A DNA stretch of 64,000 nucleotides from Carpediemonas membranifera (taxonomy: Eukaryota > Fornicata). The stretch lies in assembly GCA_019828565.1 (NCBI GenBank), contig JAHDYR010000009.1, forward strand, positions 62,001 to 126,000. Direction: 5' to 3'. Below the pieces are notes generated by a model. The model worked only from the letters and a program-made list of their open reading frames with translations, did not search any database and was not told where the DNA came from. Each line of letters opens with the position of its first letter. Within the stretch, counting starts at the first letter, position 1. Positions 52,912 through 61,664 of the stretch are shown in pieces. Position numbers and translations under genes: made by a program.

Positions 52912-53664
52912 ATGCACCTCACCGAACTCGTCCTGCCGATCCTGTGGGTTACATGCTTCATCACACCGCTTTACTTCACCCGAGTATCCAGAGTAGGCGA
53001 TCCGTACGTCCCAAAGGTCGCCAGACACCGCATCGTGCTCGCAGGCCTTGGTGTGGTGATAAGTCTCACTATACAAGCCATATTACAACATTACACCGGA
53101 GATAACATCGTTTATAGCCTCCATCTCGCCTTTAACCCCCGTGCGATCATCGTCACTGCCGCTGTGATCCTCATCGCTTACCTCCCTTCAATCATCACCA
53201 CCCTCACCGCCGGACAGCACTTCAGCCTCTCCATCAGCGCCATCCCCACTGCCCCGGGCCTCAGGGTCGTCCTATTCGCCCCCGTGTTCGAGGAGATCGT
53301 CTACCGAGCCCAGTGCATCGGGCCCTACATCATCGCCGGGGAGACACCGTGGGGAGCCATAGTGTATGCAAGCGCGGTGTTCGCAGTCTCACACGCCCAT
53401 CACGTGGTTAACCTCAGGCTCCGCGGCTTCCCGTGGTCGCACTGTGTCTCCGTCGCCGCGTTCACCGCAGCATACACCGGACTGTTTGGCCTGTTCACGA
53501 CAATGGTGCTGGTCAAGACACAGTCGACCCTGGCCTGTATCGTGGCCCACTCCCTCTGCAACTACCTCGGGCTGCCCGACCTGAGTGTGTTCAGAGGCTG
53601 GTGGGTGCTGGGGCAGCTGGTGGCGGTGGCGGTGAGCACCTATCTGTGTGTTCACGTCATGTAA
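52912..53664 (+). CDS. RCE1: CAAX prenyl protease 2 (RCE1)
   Basis: A 250-residue multispan protein starting at ATG 52912; the frame is open upstream but without ATG homology. The three ABI/CPBP-family active-site motifs are present: EEIVYR (EExxxR), FAVSHAHHVV (FxxxH) and HSLCNYLGLPD (HxxxN). The order and spacing match RCE1 (EELVFR, GVAHFHH, CHSFCNYMGFP). RCE1 is an ER intramembrane glutamate protease that removes the last three residues of prenylated CAAX proteins such as Ras and Rho. Six to eight hydrophobic spans are visible. It lies 113 bp downstream of the EMC1-like gene, another ER protein. Confidence 0.93.
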   Translation: MHLTELVLPILWVTCFITPLYFTRVSRVGDPYVPKVARHRIVLAGLGVVISLTIQAILQHYTGDNIVYSLHLAFNPRAIIVTAAVILIAYLPSIITTLTAGQHFSLSISAIPTAPGLRVVLFAPVFEEIVYRAQCIGPYIIAGETPWGAIVYASAVFAVSHAHHVVNLRLRGFPWSHCVSVAAFTAAYTGLFGLFTTMVLVKTQSTLACIVAHSLCNYLGLPDLSVFRGWWVLGQLVAVAVSTYLCVHVM

Positions 53665-53851
53665 CGAGAGGTGATGGAAGGGGGCACCGGTCTTTGACCA
53701 ACCACCCACAGCTGACAGACGCACCTGGATGGCCGTAGCCTTAACCTGCGTTCTTCGGATCATCTTGGCTGATGTCCGGTTCTGGTTCGACATTCTTCAG
53801 TAGTTCTGCTGCAGATGACTTTACATCGCCAGTTGTGCCCAAATGGGTTAG

Positions 53852-54211
53852 ATGGGTGATGCTGCCTTCGAGGAGGAGAAGCTGGAGGCATGCCGCATCA
53901 AGTCGCTTGATGGTGACAAGCTTGCAGTTTTCCGACACGATGGGGAGATTATCGACATCAAGCGTCCGAGGAAGTTCAGCAAGATCCACCCCTGTGTTGG
54001 CCACTTCATCCTCTTGGACGTATCAACGATGGAACTCGCACACATCCTGAACGATCGCCAGACCAAGCTCCTGATGAAGAGCGAGCACTGGCCGGCTGAG
54101 TTTGCTCCCGAAGCCTCTGAGGATGAAGAGGCAGACCCATTTGAGGCGGGGAACCCCAACCAGAGGAAGTACGCCGAGGCGCACTCCGACGACGATGACT
54201 CAGACTTCTGA
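53852..54211 (+). CDS. EIF1AD: EIF1AD-like protein (eIF1A-type OB fold)
   Basis: A 119-residue protein from ATG 53852. An S1/OB fold of the eIF1A type covers residues ~10-80: CRIKSLDGDKLAVFRHDGEI, PRKFSKIHPCVGHFILLDV, then RQTKLLMKSEHWPAEF, matching VRSLQKEGFWPEAF of EIF1AD. The tail is acidic and ends SDDDDSDF, as in EIF1AD. EIF1AD works in late 40S ribosome maturation rather than initiation. The N-terminal basic stretch of animal EIF1AD is missing, so a tiny upstream exon cannot be excluded. Confidence 0.82.
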   Translation: MGDAAFEEEKLEACRIKSLDGDKLAVFRHDGEIIDIKRPRKFSKIHPCVGHFILLDVSTMELAHILNDRQTKLLMKSEHWPAEFAPEASEDEEADPFEAGNPNQRKYAEAHSDDDDSDF

Positions 54212-54472
54212 GGCCTGCCGCAGGCGATTTGTACACGGTGCTCCCCACCTTTCCTTAATTCATGCCTATTCTCACCGATTTAAAGATACGGCGTGATTAA
54301 ATCTGCAAGGGCAAAACCATGCTGAGGACGCATCAAAAACAAACCATCAACGTCGTATGCCGTGAATAACAACTAATCAACATCAAAACCAATGGAATCC
54401 AGCTTATTGTAGCTGAACACTGCTCCTTCCCCCATGGGTCCGAAGTTTCCAGCCTTTTCAGCGACTACCGCC
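54212..54472 (-). other. Probable 3' end of element F: purine tract and start of its 3' LTR
   Basis: On the - strand, after the F pol stop (54473), comes a purine tract GGGGGAAGGAGCAG (54433-54420), then TGTTCAGC at 54419, the expected LTR start. The LTR should end within roughly 50-110 bp (about 54310-54370), but the 5' LTR is outside the window, so the end is unknown. The rest is the 3' flank of EIF1AD. Confidence 0.55.
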
Positions 54473-55229
54473 TTAGTTCGCTTTGAACCGCAGCATCTTC
54501 CGCTGTGCAGGCAACTTCTTCGCCAAATGAGGTACTTTCTCCAAGTATCTGTCAAGTGCTTCGAGTTTGTCTAGCTCCAATGTGAATGGCTCCCACGTGG
54601 CTTCCTCAGGAAGGTACCCTTCCCAAATAACATGCAGTAGCAGCTTCCGTCCCTCGAACTTGTGCTCGTTGATCTCCTCCACCACGTATTCGTCGTCTCG
54701 CTCCGCAGCAACCTGCTTCAGCTGATCGAGCGTCAAGCTTGTCTCGAACACCCTGAGCCTGTCAGCGTGGATGCTGTGGGTCTTCCCGGACGTCAGGTTA
54801 CGGACACGATAAACGTTCGGGGACTTGTCTGGGCCTATGCACCACATCGGCCCGAGCAGAGTAGATCTCCTACCGGAGTTCGACGCCACCAGGACTGCGG
54901 TGTCTTGTAGCTCGATGTGATCGCGACTTGGCGACTCTCCATCACACAGTTGTTGCTGAACCACACGATTAACTTCAATCCTACGCCTAAAGAGCTCCAA
55001 CGAGACTGTATCGTCACTCAACTCGTCAAGCGTCGAGTCTTGCTCCTGGTCGTACAGTACCGTCCACGGGGACATGCCCGTGGTACTATTCTTCGTCGAG
55101 TTAAGGATGAACTGAGCGTGTGGAATCAGTTTCGTCCAGTCACGTGTCTTGCACTCCGTCATCAGGCACTTCAGATGCTTCTTCAGTTCCGCGTTCTGAC
55201 GTTCGACGACGCCTTGCGATGCCGGTCGG
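54473..55229 (-). CDS. Element F pol, integrase C-terminus and chromodomain
   Basis: Encodes the end of the integrase core (GVVERQNAELKKHLKCLMTE), the GPY-type region (LLGPMWCIGPDKSPNVYRVR) and a canonical chromodomain (EYVVEEINEHK, LLLHVIWEGY, EATWEPFTLEL). It continues 5' across element E at 61665. Chromodomains steer integration to histone-marked chromatin. Confidence 0.85.
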
Positions 55230-55337
55230 TGTCAGCCATTTATATATGAGATACGTATTTGATACGGTCTTGATCCGTCCAGCTCGACACCCTTGTGTCG
55301 AGCTCTCTTTGTAAAGTCTTTTTCCTTAGTGATCACA
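55230..55337 (+). repeat. Element E 5' LTR (108 bp)
   Basis: Identical to 61557-61664. Contains a perfect 10-bp hairpin (AGCTCGACAC/GTGTCGAGCT, 4-nt loop) and a TAAAGTCTTT block also present in the Y LTR. Confidence 0.95.
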
Positions 55338-55348
55338 GTAAGCTTACT
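55337..55348 (+). other. Post-LTR palindrome of element E (AGTAAGCTTACT)
   Basis: A perfect 12-nt palindrome starting on the last LTR base, at the primer-binding-site position. Confidence 0.8.
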
Positions 55349-55357
55349 TCCAAACTA

Positions 55358-56326
55358 ATGGATAAGGGACCTTTATGTACACAGCCTGAGATTCACGCAG
55401 TCCTCTCATTTGCCGAGAAATTGGATAAGCATGTTCGCGCGGGCGGAAAGAGGCGCTTGCTTAAGCGACTCGGACCCGCGGTGACCTCATACTGCAAGGC
55501 GATGGGTACTGATATTACCAGAAAGTATCAGGCCGCAAAACATCACGATGATGGCTCCAAAAGAACGAAGCACGAACGCGAGGACATCGTATTCCAGGCG
55601 ATTGTGGACATTGTTAAGCCCTCCGATGCGATCCTTGAGCGCCGCCTTTTCGACCTATCGACCACTGGTATCGATATTGGCCGCCTATCTCTCTATATCG
55701 ACCGCTTCGCTTCCCGCCGCCGTCTCATTGCACCCACGGGCAAGGATTCAGTCCTTCGCGGCCAGTTTTTGCGCGGAATCCAAGACGAAACGCTCAGAGA
55801 GGAGGTTTCTCACGCCTCCAAGGGTCTGTCACTTGACGCGACCTTTTCGACCGCCCTCCTGACATGTAAGCGTCTGGAGGAAGCAATCAAGCTCACTTCA
55901 ACGTCCAAGCCTGCCCCTGCTCAAGAGCGCGAACGCTCTAAGCAGTCCGCTGTCCGCAAACGCCCCCCGCGTGAGCAGCGCGAGCCTCAGGATCAGCCGC
56001 GCCAAGACAAGCGGCAGCAACACCAGCCCCGCCAGTATCAGACGCACTTCCACCAGCAAGGCCAACGTCACGGTCAGCGTCAGCAGCAGACGCAACACCA
56101 CGGTCACCAGCGAGACATCGTATGCTTTAACTGCGGCAGGCCGAACCACCGCGCTTTCGAATGCACCAGAGAGAAGGCCGTGTGCGCGAAGTGCGGCAAG
56201 TCGGGGCACCTAGACAAGTTCTGTCAGGTAAACCCCAGATCATGCTTCTCTGTCTCTGTTTCTACGTCGGCGGCTGAAGGCCAGCGCTCCCCTACCCGTC
56301 GTGAGTGCCGTCGTCCCTATGGGTAG
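55358..56326 (+). CDS. Element E Gag
   Basis: 322 residues from ATG 55358, 20 nt after the LTR; the same frame is open back into the LTR but without ATG. The capsid-like helical region covers about residues 1-190, followed by a Gln/Arg/His-rich linker and two CCHC zinc knuckles (CFNCGRPNHRAFEC and CAKCGKSGHLDKFC) that bind genomic RNA. Pol starts in the +1 frame and its open frame overlaps the gag end from 56232, so Gag-Pol would be made by +1 frameshifting, as in yeast Ty3. Confidence 0.9.
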   Translation: MDKGPLCTQPEIHAVLSFAEKLDKHVRAGGKRRLLKRLGPAVTSYCKAMGTDITRKYQAAKHHDDGSKRTKHEREDIVFQAIVDIVKPSDAILERRLFDLSTTGIDIGRLSLYIDRFASRRRLIAPTGKDSVLRGQFLRGIQDETLREEVSHASKGLSLDATFSTALLTCKRLEEAIKLTSTSKPAPAQERERSKQSAVRKRPPREQREPQDQPRQDKRQQHQPRQYQTHFHQQGQRHGQRQQQTQHHGHQRDIVCFNCGRPNHRAFECTREKAVCAKCGKSGHLDKFCQVNPRSCFSVSVSTSAAEGQRSPTRRECRRPYG

Positions 56327-59321
56327 CGACGAATCTACCACATGGCACCGTGTCTTATTCGACTGTGGTGCTGACATTTCTCTTGTCAACCCGGCTTCCG
56401 CCAGAGCGGCCGAGCTCATTCCGACGAAGCTCGCTGCACCCATTAAGATCAAGACTCCGGGTGGAACGATCGAGACTGATACGTGTTATGAGGTGCCGTT
56501 GAAGATGTGTAAGTCACCTTTCACCCCGAAAGGTCTATCCACCACAGTCTCCGCGTATGGGGTTGACTGTGCTTATGATCTCCTCTTGTCATATCAGACC
56601 ATGGTCGAGTGGGGTATTCTCCCCAGCTTGTGTGAACCGTCTCAGTCTGACAATGAAGACGCCTTGGAGCCTTTCGTGCCAGAGCCTGAGCCGCTCCAGG
56701 CGTATACTCTGTCTTCGGACTACACTCTCACTCATGACCGCATCCTCGCAGCTTATGCTCATTGCTTTGATGCTCGAGAAGGGTTCTCAGCATTAGAGCC
56801 ATACGACCTCGTACTCAAGGAGGACCGCGTCGTCGCCACGAGATCCAATTACATACCGTACCAGAAGCAGGGCCTGTTCGACGAGCACGTCAACGAACTA
56901 CTGTCGAAGAAATACATCGAGGCCAGCTTCTCGCCATACTCTTCTCCAGCATTGCTCGTCCCCAAGGGCAAGGACAAGACCAGGATGGTCGTAGACTTCC
57001 GCAGAATCAATGATTTGACCACGCCATTCGACTATCCGATCCCCGAGGTTAACACGTGCTTGACCAGGCTTGCTGGTGCCAAGGTCTTCGCCACTCTCGA
57101 CCTCTCGAAAGGGTATCACCAGGTCGAGCTGACCGAGCGTTCTAGGCAATACACGGCGTTTATGACCCCCCGTGGGAAGTTCCAATACACCGGAATGCCG
57201 TTCGGCCTGAAGAACGCTGGCGCGCACTTTCAGTACACGATTGAGCGCGGGTTCCAGGACCTCTTAGGCGACGCCTGCATTATATATATAGATGACATTA
57301 TCATCTTTGGACGCTCGGAGCAGGAATATCTGGCCAACCTCGCTAAGGTGCTCCGCCGATGTGACGAGCTCAAGCTATCGTTGAACAAGGAGAAGTCGCA
57401 TTTCGGCCTAGCCGAAGTGGAGTTCCTAGGATGGGTTGTGTCCGGCTCGGGTTTCCGGATTGCTCCAGACAGGATCCGCGATGTAGAAGGCCTGCGGCTA
57501 CCGAAGACGAAGAAGGCCACGCAGGCCCTTATGGGATTCCTCAACTTTATGAGAGACTTTGTTCCTAACTTCTCCGAGCTTATCCGACCGTTAGCCCGGG
57601 CGGCAAGCGGCAAGGAGGCTCCGGACGGATTACCTCAGGCAGAGGCGCTGGCCAAGGTTAAGGACCGCCTCTGCCACGCACCGGCACTCGAGCACTTTGA
57701 CGTTTCGAAGGATCATGTGGTCATGACAGACGCGTCTGATCTCGGGATCGGGGGTGTTCTCCTCCAGGACGGCAAGCCGGTGTGTTATATGTCCCACGCG
57801 TTCTCAGATGTGCAGACGCGTTGGAGCACGATCGAACAGGAAGCGTATGCGATTGTCACCGCCCTCCAGAGGTGGCGCCGTTTCCTGTGCTGGACGTCGT
57901 TTACTCTCCTCACTGACCACCGGAACCTGGTCTACATGTCACGATCGTCTAACGCAAAAGTCCAGCGTTGGTACGAGTCAATCGCAGACCTAGACTTCAC
58001 AGTGAAGCATGTGGCCGGGGTTGACAACGGAGCGGCGGACGGGCTGAGTCGAGTCTTCTCCGCAACTGCCAGACAGGCAACAGCTACCGATGACGAGATC
58101 CAGGCAGCTCATATGCACGGCCAGGCCCACCTCCCGGTTTATACGACGGTAGAGTGGCTGAGATCTAACGGGCTCCGGGCTCCAGTGGATAGGGTAGCGC
58201 GGGTCATGGATCGTTGCCCCGTGTGCCAACTTACCGCCAAGCCGGCCGAGGCGTCCAGACCGTACCTCCACACGGCGAGCCTGCGACCGTTCCAGCGGGT
58301 AGCCATGGATACTATTGGCCCCCTACCAGAGTCTCGCGGGTACAAGTTCATCTTAGTTATTATTGATATGGCCTCGCGGTGGACCGAGCTCGTCCCACTC
58401 AAGTCCACAAGGGCGGACGAAGCTGTGACTGCCTTCGTCAACGGATGGATTCTCCGGTACGGCGTGCCCAGAGTTCTACAGACAGACGGTGGCAAGCAGT
58501 TCGTCAACAAGCTATTCACAGATCTATCGGTGCGCGTAGGGTTTGCTACTCACGTCACCACCCCGTACCATCCACAGTCAAACGGCATTGTGGAACGGGC
58601 GAACAGCCGCATTGAGCGCATTTTACGCAACAGGCAATACCAGCTTCGGAGCGAGTTGTGGTCAGACTCCCTCCCTGTCGCGCAGTATATCGTCAACGCG
58701 TCTCCCCACACCGCGACACGCTTAACACCGGCCGAGGTCATCTTCGGTAGCGATTTCCGTGTCCCGGCAGACGTGATGATGGCAGACGTCCAGAGTATGG
58801 CTGGACAGCCCAGCAGTAATGTTCAAGCAGCTCAGTTAGCCCGAGACTTGGCAGAGGCGAGAATCAAGGTCATGCACCAAGATGCGCTAGACAAAGTGTC
58901 AGCAACGACACCTATCTCGTCCGACTATGTGTTGGTCAAGTACCCGAATGGACCGCCGTCCAAGTTGGCGTCAGGATGGCGAGGGCCTATGAAGCTAGTG
59001 CGTCCTATCGTGAGGCAGAACCTCACGGTGGGCTATGTCGTCAAGGATGTCAACACAAAGAAGGAGTTCCAAGTCGCCTCGGAGAGAGTTCGCGCCTTTA
59101 TGGGTGAGTTGTCCGAGCAACGGGCTCAGGAACTCGCGGCAGTCACGCTCGGTGAATATCTGGTCGAGTCCATACTAGAGTCGACGAGTGAGGCCAGGAT
59201 GAGAGACAGGAAGTTCCGGGTTAGATGGCTGGGATATGAGCCGTCAGAGGACACATGGGAACCATATGGGAATGTCAAGGGTTGTGAAGCACTGGATGTA
59301 TTCCTGGGAAGGGCCAAGTAA
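56232..59321 (+). CDS. Element E Pol (protease, RT, RNase H, integrase, chromodomain)
   Basis: Open from 56232, about 1,030 codons. Protease active site FDCGADISLVN (DCG in place of DSG); RT with VDFRRINDL, TLDLSKGYHQVELTERSRQY, PFGLKNAGAHFQ and YIDDIII; RNase H MTDASDLGIGG and TDHRNLVYM; integrase zinc end CPVCQL, core residues D in AMDTIGP, D in LQTDGGKQF and E in IVERANSR; and a C-terminal chromodomain (EYLVESILES, KFRVRWLGYEPSEDTWEPYG). The RT is close to that of element C. The exact frameshift site within 56232-56326 is unknown. Confidence 0.92.
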   Translation, partial: TPDHASLSLFLRRRLKASAPLPVVSAVVPMGSDESTTWHRVLFDCGADISLVNPASARAAELIPTKLAAPIKIKTPGGTIETDTCYEVPLKMCKSPFTPKGLSTTVSAYGVDCAYDLLLSYQTMVEWGILPSLCEPSQSDNEDALEPFVPEPEPLQAYTLSSDYTLTHDRILAAYAHCFDAREGFSALEPYDLVLKEDRVVATRSNYIPYQKQGLFDEHVNELLSKKYIEASFSPYSSPALLVPKGKDKTRMVVDFRRINDLTTPFDYPIPEVNTCLTRLAGAKVFATLDLSKGYHQVELTERSRQYTAFMTPRGKFQYTGMPFGLKNAGAHFQYTIERGFQDLLGDACIIYIDDIIIFGRSEQEYLANLAKVLRRCDELKLSLNKEKSHFGLAEVEFLGWVVSGSGFRIAPDRIRDVEGLRLPKTKKATQALMGFLNFMRDFVPNFSELIRPLARAASGKEAPDGLPQAEALAKVKDRLCHAPALEHFDVSKDHVVMTDASDLGIGGVLLQDGKPVCYMSHAFSDVQTRWSTIEQEAYAIVTALQRWRRFLCWTSFTLLTDHRNLVYMSRSSNAKVQRWYESIADLDFTVKHVAGVDNGAADGLSRVFSATARQATATDDEIQAAHMHGQAHLPVYTTVEWLRSNGLRAPVDRVARVMDRCPVCQLTAKPAEASRPYLHTASLRPFQRVAMDTIGPLPESRGYKFILVIIDMASRWTELVPLKSTRADEAVTAFVNGWILRYGVPRVLQTDGGKQFVNKLFTDLSVRVGFATHVTTPYHPQSNGIVERANSRIERILRNRQYQLRSELWSDSLPVAQYIVNASPHTATRLTPAEVIFGSDFRVPADVMMADVQSMAGQPSSNVQAAQLARDLAEARIKVMHQDALDKVSATTPISSDYVLVKYPNGPPSKLASGWRGPMKLVRPIVRQNLTVGYVVKDVNTKKEFQVASERVRAFMGELSEQRAQELAAVTLGEYLVESILESTSEARMRDRKFRVRWLGYEPSEDTWEPYGNVKGCEALDVFLGRAK

Positions 59322-59350
59322 ATGGCGCCCAGAGAGAGTCACAATCTGAT

Positions 59351-60679
59351 TTATTCAATGGCACCAAGGCTGTCACCAAGCTCAAAGAAGATGCCGTCAT
59401 GCTCCCAGCGCCGACGAACGCGACGCCATAAGTTATGCTCGTTGAGATAACGAGTGACAGGCATGGTGCGGCAAAGATCCTGGGTCAGGAAGGTCAGTGA
59501 CGGCAGCGGATAGCCCGAAAACTGGACGAGCAGGATGAACGACTCCTCCTGGCGGGCGTTCTCGTAGAGCTCGATGTGCTCTTTGACCTCCACCACACCG
59601 TACGCGGCGGACGTGTCCGTGAGCTGGAGCGTGAACAGCTCCTTGTTCATGGCAAGCTCCATAGCCGGGAGATGCTCAAGCCGGACACAGGTCCAATAGG
59701 CCCGAACGAAGTCGCGGGAGCGGGTGGCGGTCAGGCGCGAGGCACCGCGGTTCTCAGCCGCCATAAGCAGCGAGAACATGGCTGGGTGTCGGCCTGCCAT
59801 CACCACGCGCTTGAGGAGGTCCACCACCACATCACGAGAGACCGTGGCACCCGGCTCTCGAGTGCGCTTCAGCGCCAGGAGGGCTCCCTCAGCTGTGGCG
59901 ACGTGGTTTGTGGCAAACCGGTCGCTCGTCCCGCCCTGGACCAGAGCCGCGGCTACGGCGCGAGTGTCTTGGACACCCTCCATGGAGCGCTGGAGAGCGC
60001 ACCCGATGGCCGTCACCTCCGCGAACCGACGAAGGATGTCGGCAGAGACGTAAGCAGCCGTGACCTCGGTCATAGCGCTGCCGAAGAGCTTCCCGGTCTG
60101 AACTCGGTCGAGGAGGGCTGTGAAATTGACTTCGAAGCAGTTGGAGAAGCGAGCAGTGCTGATCTCCGCAAAGGTGGTGCGGAAGGTCTCGACCTGACGC
60201 TGCTCGCGTGCCGGAAGAGGTTCGGCGGACTCGGTCGGCTCGGCGACGGTCACAATGGCCCGAGGGGTTTCGACATTGGCGCGGTAACGGGTCTGTCGGT
60301 GGAATGGGCGGACGGGGACCTCGACGACACGCTGGTTGAACTCAGCGCCCAGCTCGCTCGTGCGGGTGATTGTTGTCTGAGCAGATTCGGGATGGCAGTC
60401 GGTGATGTGCCGTCCGGAGCGTCGAGGTCGGAGAACAGTGCGATCGGGAGCTGAACCAGCTTCTTGGTGCGAAATGGCATCACCATCGGTGGTCTCAGCG
60501 GTGTTGTCAGTGGATGGAGGCGTGTGAGAACCCTCAGTAGCTTCCTGGGAGCCGTCACCATTCAGCAGCTCGACATGCTTTCGCTTCAAGGCCTGAAGAT
60601 CGGAGATGAGCACACCAGTAGGATTGGCCGTCATATACTGGTCGATTGCAGCAAAGAGTTCCTCCTCTACGTTTGTCAT
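59351..60679 (-). CDS. Element E accessory protein, antisense and convergent to pol
   Basis: 442 residues from ATG 60679; the upstream in-frame TTG is less likely. The stop lies 30 bp from the pol stop on the other strand. Residues 1-45 are helical, 50-200 polar and Arg/Thr/Ser-rich (RPRRSGRH), 200-350 a helical domain, and 370-442 a compact C-terminal domain with SFILLVQFSGYPLPSLT. A homologue sits in the same place and orientation in element C (35551-36624). No catalytic motif, signal peptide or membrane span is seen, so it is not an obvious envelope. Conservation between two diverged elements argues for a selected function. Confidence 0.8.
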   Translation of the reverse strand: MTNVEEELFAAIDQYMTANPTGVLISDLQALKRKHVELLNGDGSQEATEGSHTPPSTDNTAETTDGDAISHQEAGSAPDRTVLRPRRSGRHITDCHPESAQTTITRTSELGAEFNQRVVEVPVRPFHRQTRYRANVETPRAIVTVAEPTESAEPLPAREQRQVETFRTTFAEISTARFSNCFEVNFTALLDRVQTGKLFGSAMTEVTAAYVSADILRRFAEVTAIGCALQRSMEGVQDTRAVAAALVQGGTSDRFATNHVATAEGALLALKRTREPGATVSRDVVVDLLKRVVMAGRHPAMFSLLMAAENRGASRLTATRSRDFVRAYWTCVRLEHLPAMELAMNKELFTLQLTDTSAAYGVVEVKEHIELYENARQEESFILLVQFSGYPLPSLTFLTQDLCRTMPVTRYLNEHNLWRRVRRRWEHDGIFFELGDSLGAIE

Positions 60680-61556
60680 AGCGCCGTTTGAAATCTGGGA
60701 GGCGTCCCAGATTTGATTTACATGTATACATGAGTTATATAATCTCAGGAGGACACCCACCGCGCAAGTTACAGACGCTGAGCACGCCTGTATAGCCAAT
60801 ACTGGACAAGGGACAGCCGTTCACGTATTCTCTCGCGCGTTTTATGCCGAGACGAGATCTCGAGGAAAAGGGGAAGAAAAACACCTCCAAGAAGTGATAA
60901 TGGACAAAGTTTATACGAAGAACGTGGTTTTGATGTTGGTTATTCATGATGGAGCTCGTATTCTGGGCACAAGAAGTCCGAGCGGAGACGAAGAGAAGAA
61001 AACTCCCGTATCTCGCCAAGGAAGCGGAATTGGAGCTAGTTAACTGCATTTTTGAAGCCTATGTAAGAAATAGCGGAAGAGGAGCACAAACCGCCAACTA
61101 TTCCGAATCAAGCCGAATGCATGACATAACCTGCACGGTTTGATGCAATCAGACAGAACACTGGTATGTATCGACTACTAGGAGGGGCAGGATCCCCAGG
61201 TAAGATACCCATGACACAGCGCGCTTATTTAGTGGTACCACGAGTCTTTTCGAATCTGTAGAATCTTTGCGCAATCTAGAAAATCTTTAGAGAATTTCCG
61301 TGGGTGGACTCCACGCCGGGCGATGGCTTAGGACGCTATGTCGTCAGCCTAGTCAACGGATACTATCCGGCGTACACGCAAGTCCCGTGTGCGCGACGGT
61401 CAGCCCTCTAAGTTGAACTTAGTTGGCATCCCCGGATCACTGGTCATTCCCCAGCGATCGACGGTTATAGGGTCAGCACTCTTGGGCTGTTCCCCCAAGA
61501 CCTGATTAACAATGGTATCCTTTTCGTGATGCTCTTAACAGAGCATGGGGGGGAAG
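60680..61556 (+). promoter_or_regulatory. Element E 3' non-coding region with hairpins and purine tracts
   Basis: It holds the upstream region of the antisense gene: a perfect 10-bp hairpin (60691-60700/60705-60714), the palindrome CATGTATACATG (60720-60731) and a TATAA-like TTATATAATC. Further right are a 65-codon + strand frame at 60946-61143 of unknown meaning, the purine motif GGAGGGGCAG (61181-61190), a 7-bp hairpin ATGCTCT/AGAGCAT (61529-61546) and the final purine tract before the 3' LTR. Confidence 0.6.
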
Positions 61557-61664
61557 TGTCAGCCATTTATATATGAGATACGTATTTGATACGGTCTTGA
61601 TCCGTCCAGCTCGACACCCTTGTGTCGAGCTCTCTTTGTAAAGTCTTTTTCCTTAGTGATCACA
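61557..61664 (+). repeat. Element E 3' LTR (108 bp)
   Basis: Identical to 55230-55337; followed by the TCGG duplication. Confidence 0.95.

Larger units (their letters stand above)
55230..61664 (+). mobile_element. Element E: complete chromovirus with antisense accessory gene
   Basis: 6,435 bp with identical 108-bp LTRs (55230-55337, 61557-61664; TGTCAGCC...GTGATCACA) and a TCGG duplication (55226-55229, 61665-61668) inside the F integrase. Layout: LTR, palindrome, gag, pol in the +1 frame, a convergent 442-codon gene, a ~0.9-kb non-coding stretch, purine tract GGGGGGGAAG, LTR. All coding frames are open, so this copy may be active. Confidence 0.95.

Noticed and set aside
60946-61143. 65-codon frame in the 3' region of element E as a gene
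   Set aside because: Short, no homologue seen in element C; kept only as part of the regulatory/non-coding region.
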